In this document: positions 6,845-12,473 of the stretch, in pieces | How the letters are laid out: the number at the start of each line of letters is the position of its first letter | How positions within the stretch are numbered: position 1 is the first letter of the stretch | Assembly: GCA_023457135.1 (NCBI GenBank) | Contig: JAEWMO010000082.1 | Coordinates: forward strand, 1-13,073 | Length of the DNA: 13,073 bases | Direction: 5' to 3' | Origin: Methanobacteriota archaeon | GTDB taxonomy: Archaea; Halobacteriota; Methanomicrobia; Methanomicrobiales; Methanoculleaceae | Notes under the pieces: generated by a model | What the model was told of the DNA's origin: nothing | Databases searched by the model: none | What the model saw: the letters and a program-made list of their open reading frames with translations, nothing else | Program-made: the position numbers and the translations under genes

Positions 6845-8002
6845 CTATATTCGCGTGCCTTCCTCGATGATCCTGACGTAATCCACAAACAAGTACTGCT
6901 TATACCGTTCCTTCCCGGTGATCTCTTCCACGATACCGATTTCTTCGAATTTTCCCACGAGTTTGGTTGCAGCCTGGCGACTGATGCGTAACTCATCCAT
7001 CACCTGTCCTATCGTGACGATGGGGTGATCAAAGAGCGTATCGATCAGTTTAACCGCGTTGACGCCGCTGATATTGTTCTCCAACAACTTTTCGATCAGT
7101 GTTTCCTTGAGCTGGATAATCCTCTTTGCCGTTTCAATGGAGTTATTGGAGACCTCTATTACACCCTGAAGGAAGAACTCCAGCCAGGCCTCCCAATTTC
7201 CCTGGTACCGGATACCGTTGAGAAGCGTATAGTATCTCTCTCGATTCCTCTTCAGATAGTAACTGAGGTACAGCAACGGTCGGGCCAGGACGCCCTTTGA
7301 ACAGAGATAAAATGTGATCATCAATCTACCCATCCTTCCGTTACCGTCCAGGTATGGGTGAATCGTTTCCAGCTGAGCATGGATTAGAGCGGCCTTCACC
7401 AGCGTCGGCGTTCTATCGTGGTTCTGGATAAACCGTTCCAGGTCTTTCATAAGTCCAGGGACCTGCTCCGGCGGCGGTGGAACAAACACCGCGTCCAAGA
7501 TAGTTCCGCCCGGTACACCGATCCAGTTCTGAACATGCCGTACCCGCCCCGGGAGTTTATGCGACCCTCGTGTCCCCTGAATCAAAAAGCGGTGAATTTC
7601 ATTCATCAGATCGAGAGACAGAGAAGAGAATTCCAGTTTCTCTATACCGTGATGAAGTGCTTTTATGTAGTTCAAGACCTCCTGAACCTCGTTGATGTCG
7701 TCTTTCGGCCGGATATGAGCTTCGAATTCGAGAACGCCCTGAAGGGATGCTTGCGTGCCTTCTATCTGCGAACTTAACAGCGCCTCCTTTTTAATATACA
7801 TCGCCACGAAAAGGTCCGGGTTCGGGAGCACCTGGGTGACTCCGTCAAGGCGGGCCAGGGCACTGTCGGCTTTCGACAGGAGATACAAAATTCCCTCATC
7901 GAAAACCAGATCCTGAGGTGGTAAAGGATGAGGAATAAACACATCATATCCACCTTCCTGGCGGACGAAGACCCCTGCTCTATTGTCGGGATACCTCTCC
8001 AT
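6845..8002 (-). CDS. Fic-family protein with N-terminal inhibitory helix and C-terminal winged helix
   Basis: A 385-residue protein predicted to transfer AMP (or another nucleotide moiety) from a nucleotide to a hydroxyl group of a target protein. Domains: a Fic_N region with the autoinhibitory motif S77-x3-E81-G82 (in LLSSQIEGTQASL), placing it in class II, where the Glu blocks ATP; the Fic core with HPYLDGNGRMGR at 215-226, matching HPFx[D/E]GNGRxxR including the catalytic His; the typical upstream QNWIG...FVPPPPEQV segment (about 158-181); and a winged-helix DNA-binding domain at about 313-372 (TIGQVMDELRISRQAATKL). All key residues are present. The ATG at 8002 is chosen; a GTG three codons earlier and an out-of-frame ATG at 8016 are less likely. 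It lies first in a two-gene unit with the Imm5-like gene, under a promoter next to a five-unit dyad array. With its own HTH domain it may regulate that promoter. Confidence 0.92.
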   Translation of the reverse strand: MERYPDNRAGVFVRQEGGYDVFIPHPLPPQDLVFDEGILYLLSKADSALARLDGVTQVLPNPDLFVAMYIKKEALLSSQIEGTQASLQGVLEFEAHIRPKDDINEVQEVLNYIKALHHGIEKLEFSSLSLDLMNEIHRFLIQGTRGSHKLPGRVRHVQNWIGVPGGTILDAVFVPPPPEQVPGLMKDLERFIQNHDRTPTLVKAALIHAQLETIHPYLDGNGRMGRLMITFYLCSKGVLARPLLYLSYYLKRNRERYYTLLNGIRYQGNWEAWLEFFLQGVIEVSNNSIETAKRIIQLKETLIEKLLENNISGVNAVKLIDTLFDHPIVTIGQVMDELRISRQAATKLVGKFEEIGIVEEITGKERYKQYLFVDYVRIIEEGTRI

Positions 8003-8023
8003 GCAATACACTTCATTCTAGGA

Positions 8024-8034
8024 CAATATAAATT
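8024..8034 (-). promoter_or_regulatory. TATA box of the fic/Imm5-like unit
   Basis: On the minus strand AATTTATATTG is centred about 27 nt before the fic ATG at 8002, so the transcript is leaderless or nearly so. The putative BRE (TAAGGC, 8035-8040) directly abuts the first dyad repeat of the array at 8041. Confidence 0.6.
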
Positions 8035-8040
8035 GCCTTA

Positions 8041-8221
8041 TAAGCCAACATAAGTTGACTTAGCCGCAATTCCGAGATCTAAGTCAACCAGGCGTAACTT
8101 ACAAGGGGACATAGGAGTGTATGTCAATCACGATTGACGTAGCATCGACACCCCTCTTCTAAGTCAACTTGCGTTGACATAGCACCGACACCTCTCTTCT
8201 AAGTCAACGCAAGTTGACTTA
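8041..8221. repeat. Array of five 22-bp dyad repeats, 39-40 bp period (operator-like)
   Basis: Five inverted repeats share one geometry: two 9-nt arms around a 4-nt centre, consensus TAAGTCAAC-N4-GTTGACTTA. They lie at 8041-8062 (centre ATAA, one arm mismatch), 8080-8101 (CAGG, right arm degenerate), 8120-8141 (CACG, arms TATGTCAAT/ATTGACGTA), 8160-8181 (TTGC, one mismatch) and 8200-8221 (GCAA, perfect). Start-to-start distances are 39, 40, 40 and 40 bp. The 18-nt gaps after units 3 and 4 are nearly the same (GCATCGACACCCCTCTTC and GCACCGACACCTCTCTTC), so the array grew at least partly by 40-bp duplication; the other gaps differ. The dyads and the position just upstream of the fic BRE/TATA point to binding sites for a dimeric regulator. 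Not CRISPR: the units are palindromic, the spacers short and similar, and there are no cas genes. Confidence 0.88.
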
Positions 8222-8321
8222 CACGGACCCACCTCACCCAGGAGCACCGCAACGTAGAACAGGCAGGCCCTCCTAAAGGGCACCCGATCCCCCACGGCCG
8301 ACAGGGCAGCAAAGGAGTAAA

Positions 8322-8639
8322 ATGACGGCAGACGAAGGTTTCACCCGGCAACACCGCTGGCTCGGGAGAATCGCGGCCTGGGCCGTCTTCTTCTCTCTTG
8401 CAATCGTCTTCAGGCGGCCCGGCAGGTATCAGAAGAAACCGGATGACACTGCTCCGTGGTCAGGGATCTGCGGGCGAACGATCTTACGACGACGCTCCCC
8501 GGCAAACCTTGAATCACCGGCACATCCAATAAATAACCAGCACAGGGATGGAAGAGGGCATGAACAAGACAATCATTACCGTCGTCGGAAAGGATGCCGT
8601 GGGGATCATCGCGAAGGTCTGTACCTACCTCGCGGATAA
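8322..8639 (+). CDS. Doubtful ORF with good ribosome site and one TM helix
   Basis: The ATG at 8322 follows GGAG (8314-8317) with 4 nt spacing, a good Shine-Dalgarno site. The first 35 residues look protein-like: TRQHRWLGRIAAWAVFFSLA with a possible membrane helix at about 13-29. After that the sequence becomes Arg/Pro/His-rich and runs about 80 nt into the ACT gene in another frame, which real genes rarely do. It could be the remnant of a small membrane protein gene whose 3' end has decayed. No family recognised. The rest of 8222-8527 shows only a weak 5-bp hairpin (8267-8281). Confidence 0.2.
   Translation: MTADEGFTRQHRWLGRIAAWAVFFSLAIVFRRPGRYQKKPDDTAPWSGICGRTILRRRSPANLESPAHPINNQHRDGRGHEQDNHYRRRKGCRGDHREGLYLPRG
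8528..8536 (+). promoter_or_regulatory. TATA box of the ACT/UPF0210 operon
   Basis: AATAAATAA is centred about 28 nt before the ATG at 8560 but only 16 nt before the ATG at 8548. At the usual archaeal TATA-to-start distance, transcription would begin near 8556-8559, leaving the 8548 ATG off the transcript and making the 8560 ATG leaderless. Confidence 0.5.
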
Positions 8640-8832
8640 CCAGGTCAACGTCGAGGATATCTCGCAGACGATCGTGCAGGGATACTTCAATATGATGATG
8701 ATCGTCGATACCAGCGGATTAACAAAACCGTATGCCGAGATGGTGACCGAACTCGACAGTCTCGGCGACGCGATCGGTGTCCGGATCCGGTGCCAGCGGG
8801 AAGACATCTTCACAAAGATGCACCGTATCTGA
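8560..8832 (+). CDS. ACT-domain protein, UPF0237 family
   Basis: A 90-residue protein made of a single ACT domain: beta strand KTIITVVGKD, then AVGIIAKVCTYLADNQVNVEDISQTIVQGYFNMMMIV. The VVGKDxxGIIA...NVEDISQ pattern is typical of UPF0237. ACT domains bind amino acids or other small ligands and often dimerise; the 'G-K-D-x-x-G' turn is the usual ligand loop. An ATG at 8548 would add four residues (MEEG), but the promoter position and family N-terminus favour 8560. The UPF0210 gene starts 9 nt after the stop, with its Shine-Dalgarno site overlapping the end of this gene, so the pair is one operon. The two are neighbours in many bacteria and archaea, suggesting the ACT protein senses a ligand for its partner. 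The ligand is unknown. Confidence 0.9.
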   Translation: MNKTIITVVGKDAVGIIAKVCTYLADNQVNVEDISQTIVQGYFNMMMIVDTSGLTKPYAEMVTELDSLGDAIGVRIRCQREDIFTKMHRI

Positions 8833-8841
8833 GGGGCTCGC

Positions 8842-10206
8842 ATGATCAATATCCTCGAGGTGAACGAGACCAACAAGATGATCGAGCAGGAGAAGCTCGA
8901 TGTCCGGACCATCACGCTCGGCATCAGCCTTCTCGACTGCTGCGACGCCGATCTCGACGCCTTAAACCGGAATATCTACGACAAGATCACCCGGCTCGCA
9001 AAAGACCTCGTCTCGACCGGGAGGGAGATCGAGCTCGAGTACGGGATCCCGATCGTGAACAAGAGAATAGCCGTAACCCCCGTCGCGCTCGTCGGCGGGC
9101 GGGCGTGCAGGTCCCCGGAGGACTTCGTCGAGGTTGCAAAGACGCTTGATAAAGCCGCACGGGACACGGGGGTCAACTTCATCGGGGGATACTCGGCGAT
9201 CGTCTCAAAGGGCATGACCCCGAACGAAGAGGCACTCATCCGCTCGATCCCGGCGGCCCTCGCCGCGACCGAGAGGGTCTGCAGCTCGGTGAACGTCGGC
9301 TCGACGAAGACCGGGATCAACATGGACGCCGTTAAGCTGATGGGAGAGATCGTGCGGGAGACGGCCGAGGCGACGAAGGAGAAGAACTCTCTCGGCTGTG
9401 CGAAACTGGTCGTCCTCTGCAACGCCCCCGACGACAACCCGTTCATGGCCGGGGCGTTTCACGGCGTCTCCGAGGCCGATGCGGTCATCAACGTCGGCGT
9501 GAGTGGGCCGGGGGTCATCAAGCATGCGCTCGAGTGTGTCCGGGGGGAGAACTTCGAGGTCCTCTGCGAGACAGTCAAGAAGACGGCCTTCAAGGTCACC
9601 CGCGCCGGGCAGCTCGTCGCCCAGGAGGCGTCTGAGCGGCTCGGGATCCCGTTCGGGATCGTGGACCTCTCTCTCGCGCCCACGCCCTCCGTCGGGGACA
9701 GCGTCGCCGGGATCCTCGAGACGATGGGGCTCGAGTCGGTCGGTGCGCCGGGGACGACGGCCGCGCTTGCCCTCCTGACCGACCAGGTGAAGAAGGGCGG
9801 GATCATGGCGAGCTCGTTCGTCGGCGGGCTCTCGGGGGCGTTCATCCCGGTCAGCGAGGACCAGGGGATGATCGACGCGGTGAACCGCGGCGCCCTCACG
9901 ATCGAGAAACTCGAGGCGATGACCTGCGTCTGCTCGGTCGGCCTCGATATGATCGCGATCCCGGGCGACACGCCCGCCTCGACGATTGCCGGCATCATCG
10001 CGGACGAGGCCGCGATCGGGATGATCAACAACAAGACGACCGCTGTCCGGCTGATCCCGGTGATCGGGAAGGATGTCGGCGAAACCGTCGAGTTCGGCGG
10101 CCTCTTAGGCCACGCACCGATCCAGCAGGTGAACAGGTTTTGCTGCGCCGATTTCATCAACCGCGGCGGACGGATCCCCGCACCGATCCACAGTTTCAAG
10201 AACTGA
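8842..10206 (+). CDS. UPF0210 (DUF711) PFL-like protein
   Basis: A 454-residue protein of normal family length. Recognisable stretches: NILEVNETNKMIEQEKLDVR at the N-terminus, ALVGGRACRSPEDF, FIGGYSAIVSKGMTPNE, NVGVSGPGVIKHALE, DLSLAPTPSVGDSVAGILE, GAPGTTAALALLTDQVKKGG, SGAFIPVSEDQGM and the closing FINRGGRIPAPIHSFKN. These are hallmarks of UPF0210 proteins, which have a fold resembling pyruvate formate-lyase/ribonucleotide reductase barrels but no established reaction. Conserved Cys residues are visible (LDCCDADL, VCSSVNVG, CVCSVGLD, RFCCADF), but I see no C-terminal glycyl-radical motif. Start ATG at 8842 with GAGGGG just upstream. Translation is likely coupled with the ACT gene. Codon use is strongly GC-ending, as in a well-expressed core gene. 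Confidence 0.95.
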   Translation: MINILEVNETNKMIEQEKLDVRTITLGISLLDCCDADLDALNRNIYDKITRLAKDLVSTGREIELEYGIPIVNKRIAVTPVALVGGRACRSPEDFVEVAKTLDKAARDTGVNFIGGYSAIVSKGMTPNEEALIRSIPAALAATERVCSSVNVGSTKTGINMDAVKLMGEIVRETAEATKEKNSLGCAKLVVLCNAPDDNPFMAGAFHGVSEADAVINVGVSGPGVIKHALECVRGENFEVLCETVKKTAFKVTRAGQLVAQEASERLGIPFGIVDLSLAPTPSVGDSVAGILETMGLESVGAPGTTAALALLTDQVKKGGIMASSFVGGLSGAFIPVSEDQGMIDAVNRGALTIEKLEAMTCVCSVGLDMIAIPGDTPASTIAGIIADEAAIGMINNKTTAVRLIPVIGKDVGETVEFGGLLGHAPIQQVNRFCCADFINRGGRIPAPIHSFKN

Positions 10207-10228
10207 TTGGCGGGATGACCCGGCCCCA

Positions 10229-10234
10229 TTTTTT
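10229..10234 (+). terminator. Poly-T terminator of the ACT/UPF0210 operon
   Basis: Six T residues (CCCCATTTTTTG) lie 23 nt after the TGA stop of UPF0210, the only T-run nearby. Farther down, 10276-10298 holds a 7-bp hairpin (TCCGCGG/CCGCGGA, 9-nt loop) of unclear role. Confidence 0.5.
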
Positions 10235-10369
10235 GACTCCGGCAGCGGACTGAGAGGCCTATTACGGCCCTTTGCTCCGCGGACCCGCATCCCGCGGATA
10301 CCGTCTGCAAGTTGCGGTTTTCCCTGAAGGAGGAGGGACAGAGCCTCGTTTCGTGATGAAAAAGAGCAG

Positions 10370-10378
10370 ATTTATCAA
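10370..10378 (+). promoter_or_regulatory. TATA box of the lipoprotein gene
   Basis: ATTTATCAA is centred about 27 nt before the ATG at 10401. It fits a leaderless archaeal promoter and supports that start. No Shine-Dalgarno site is present. Confidence 0.48.
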
Positions 10379-10400
10379 TTTCAGGACGGCATCTTGATGC

Positions 10401-10865
10401 ATGAGAATCGAGAGCATCGTATCTGCAGGTATCCTCATCCTCGCCGTGCTGGCCTGCGGGTGCACGACCACCAACGCACAGAACACTGTTGCTGCTGCCA
10501 CCCCCGATATCCCCAACCTCGTCGTCCCCAATATCATCGGGAACTGGACCGGCACGATGAAAGGCTACGACTACGGGACAGGATTCAGCGACTACGCAGG
10601 CTACACCATGACCCTCGCGGTCATAGAACAGCAGGACCGGGTCTTCTCGGGAGAGGTCTCCTTCACGGCCCCGAACGGCACTCCGGTCTGGGGCGTCACC
10701 CCATTTGCCGGCGTGATTGGCCGTGACGGCAGGGAGATCACCATCATCGAGAACGAGGGCGGATATTCTTTCGGCTCCCTGGTCGCCCCCGGCGAGATGG
10801 AACTCATCTACGCCGACGGGAGAGAGCCTTTCAGCATCGCAATCGACTCGCTGAAGAAGAACTGA
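10401..10865 (+). CDS. Small lipoprotein of a methanogen surface family
   Basis: A 154-residue exported protein. The signal sequence MRIESIVSAGILILAVLACG ends in a lipobox-like ACGC; Cys21 (or Cys19) is the likely lipid-anchored residue, then a Thr/Asn/Ala-rich linker to about residue 40. The mature domain is beta-rich: IIGNWTGTMKGYDYGTGF, YTMTLAVIEQQDRVFSGEV, GTPVWGVTPFAGVIGRDGRE, IIENEGGYSFGSL and MELIYADG. The WTGTMKGYD strand is one I associate with many small methanogen surface proteins, some in multiple copies per genome; the fold looks lipocalin-like (strands that trap a ligand), but no ligand is known. Predicted to sit on the outer face of the membrane. Monocistronic, with its own leaderless promoter and a T6 terminator. 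Confidence 0.8.
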   Translation: MRIESIVSAGILILAVLACGCTTTNAQNTVAAATPDIPNLVVPNIIGNWTGTMKGYDYGTGFSDYAGYTMTLAVIEQQDRVFSGEVSFTAPNGTPVWGVTPFAGVIGRDGREITIIENEGGYSFGSLVAPGEMELIYADGREPFSIAIDSLKKN

Positions 10866-10882
10866 GCGGGGCAACCCACTCC

Positions 10883-10888
10883 TTTTTT
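10883..10888 (+). terminator. Poly-T terminator of the lipoprotein gene
   Basis: Six T residues (CTCCTTTTTTACC) lie 18 nt after the TGA stop, between this gene and the convergent cupin gene. Confidence 0.5.
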
Positions 10889-10897
10889 ACCGCCGAT

Positions 10898-11201
10898 TCA
10901 GATTATCTCAAGATCCCGGATATGCCGCTCGCCGGACTCCTCCCACGGGGGGACCGTGACGAGCACCTGCCGAAGCCGTCCCTTGAAGTAGATGCTGTTT
11001 CCCGGCGGCACGACGACGACGTCCCCGGCCCGGACAGGGGGCTCGAGCCGCCGGGGACGTAGACCCCCTCCCCCGCGATGATATAATAGATGAACGCGCT
11101 CTCCTCGTGAACGAACTCCTCCGCGTGGCCGGACTCCGTCTCCAGGTAGACGAACCCGGCCGCCCATGCCCAAACCTCGGCGCTTGTAACCTCAGACCCA
11201 T
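10898..11201 (-). pseudogene. Cupin-domain gene with apparent frameshifts
   Basis: A single-domain cupin can be pieced together from three minus-strand frames. Start: ATG at 11201 (MG), overlapping the end of the PiT gene. Middle, another frame: SEVTSAEVWAWAAGFVYLE, then HAEEFVHEESAFIYYIIAGEG, the first cupin motif. End, a third frame: PPVRAGDVVVVPPGNSIYFK (second cupin motif, PxG), then VLVTVPPWEESGERHIRDLE to the TGA at 10898. Adding one base in the GGG run after the ATG (about 11196-11199) and one in the run of five G (plus strand) at 11037-11041 gives one continuous frame of about 101 residues. So either the gene is broken twice or two homopolymers were under-called. The small barrel would bind a metal or small ligand; its role beside a phosphate transporter is unknown. 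Confidence 0.7.
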
Positions 11202-12223
11202 CCCATCAGGCGAAGCGCCGAGAAGGTCAGGTAACCGATCAACCCGCTGAGCGGCAGCGTGAGGATCCACGCCGTGACGATCCGGCGCGCAACACCCCAC
11301 TTCACGAACCTCGCCCCTTTGGTGATGCCGACGCCCATGATCGAGGAAGAGATGATGTGCGTCGTGCTCACGGGGATGCCCAGGAGGGAAGCCCCGATGA
11401 TCGTCGCGGAGCCTGCCGTCTCCGCCGAGAACCCGTGGACCGGGCGGAGCCTGGTGATTCCGTATCCCATCGTCTTCACGATCCGCCATCCCCCAAAGAA
11501 TGTGCCGAGCGCGATCGCCGCGTGTGCGGCGAGGATCACCCAGAGCGGGACCGGCAGGTTGTTCGGGTCGACGCCCGCCCCGAAGTAACCGATCGAGAAG
11601 AGGAGCGGGGTGATGATCCCCATCGTCTTCTGTGCATCGTTGGTCCCGTGGCTGAAACTGTATGCCGCCGCCGATAACAACTGCAGACGCCTGAAGCGTT
11701 GGTCGGCTGTATGTCGCGGGATCTCCCTGGAGAGCCGTACCACTCCAGTCATAAAGAGCAGGCCGACGAGGAGCCCGACGATGGGCGAGAGGACCATGAA
11801 GAGAACGATGATCTCGACGGTCGATAGCTTGATTGCCGCAATCCCGGCTGCCGCGAGGCCGCTGCCCATCAGGCCGCCGATGAGCGCGTGCGATGAGGAT
11901 GTCGGCAGACCGGAGTGCCACGTTATCAGGTTCCAGGCGATCGCCCCGACGAGGCCGGAGAGGATGATGAAGGGAACGAGAGAGGTTTCGACGTGATCGA
12001 GGTTGATGATCTTGCTGATGGTGCTCGCGACAGCGACGCCGAACCCGAAAGCCGCGATAAAATTGAAGAACGCAGCGAATGCCACGGCGTTTCTCGGGGA
12101 GAGGACCTTCGTCGAGACGACGGTCGATATGGAGTTTGCGGCGTCATGGAAACCGTTTGTGAAATCGAAGATGAGTGCGAGGACGATGATGCCCACGATG
12201 AGAAGCAGGGTGAGATCGAGCAT
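11192..12223 (-). CDS. pit: PiT-family inorganic phosphate transporter
   Basis: A 343-residue membrane protein predicted to import phosphate (or metal-phosphate) driven by an ion gradient. It shows the two inverted PiT halves: FDFTNGFHDAANSISTVV at 19-36 with GLPTSSSHALIGG at 105-117, and AYSFSHGTNDAQKTMG at 187-202 with GIPVSTTHIISSS later. These GFHDAAN/GTNDAQ signatures and the two P-S/T-S-x-H loops are the core phosphate-binding elements. About ten membrane helices are visible. The large central cytoplasmic loop of bacterial PitA is short here (about residues 163-182), as in archaeal forms. The ATG at 12223 lies about 67 nt below a strong TATA box, leaving a leader of about 40 nt. The last codons overlap the start of the cupin gene, so the two form one operon. 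No PhoU-like gene is seen nearby in this window. Confidence 0.95.
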   Translation of the reverse strand: MLDLTLLLIVGIIVLALIFDFTNGFHDAANSISTVVSTKVLSPRNAVAFAAFFNFIAAFGFGVAVASTISKIINLDHVETSLVPFIILSGLVGAIAWNLITWHSGLPTSSSHALIGGLMGSGLAAAGIAAIKLSTVEIIVLFMVLSPIVGLLVGLLFMTGVVRLSREIPRHTADQRFRRLQLLSAAAYSFSHGTNDAQKTMGIITPLLFSIGYFGAGVDPNNLPVPLWVILAAHAAIALGTFFGGWRIVKTMGYGITRLRPVHGFSAETAGSATIIGASLLGIPVSTTHIISSSIMGVGITKGARFVKWGVARRIVTAWILTLPLSGLIGYLTFSALRLMGWV

Positions 12224-12277
12224 GGTACCGGGTGGTTACTGGTTGTTCTGCCGGGGGATAGCATTTCACGACGTAAA

Positions 12278-12304
12278 GTATAGGCATATATAGAAACTCT
12301 ATAC
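12278..12304 (-). promoter_or_regulatory. PiT promoter: TATA box inside an inverted repeat
   Basis: On the minus strand TTTCTATATATG (12296-12285) is a strong box A about 67 nt before the PiT ATG. It is flanked by GTATAG (12278-12283) and CTATAC (12299-12304), a 6-bp inverted repeat with a 15-nt gap that encloses the TATA box. A dimeric repressor bound here would block TBP, fitting phosphate-responsive control; the regulator is unknown. Confidence 0.5.
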
Positions 12305-12473
12305 CTCTGCGGCTCAGTTCAGGCAGTCTGGATAAAACTGGACCCGGAGCTCCTCCGTCTTCGCCGCGTCAGGTGCGGTCACACTGCAGGATTGATGCGA
12401 AGCATAATCGTCCAGGGATTCATATCCACCCCGCCGTATCACAAAGTCCCATGGTCCGGGAATACCCTCGCCC

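Noticed and set aside
8041..8221. CRISPR array
   Set aside because: Regular spacing is present, but the units are 22-bp palindromes, the gaps are 17-18 nt and partly near-identical, and there are no cas genes or leader.
9459..10874. 471-codon open frame on the minus strand
   Set aside because: Antisense to the UPF0210 and lipoprotein genes, both strongly supported; its product is Arg/Pro/Ser-rich with no family features.
10908..11921. 337-codon open frame on the minus strand
   Set aside because: A shifted frame of the PiT and cupin genes; the PiT frame has all transporter signatures.
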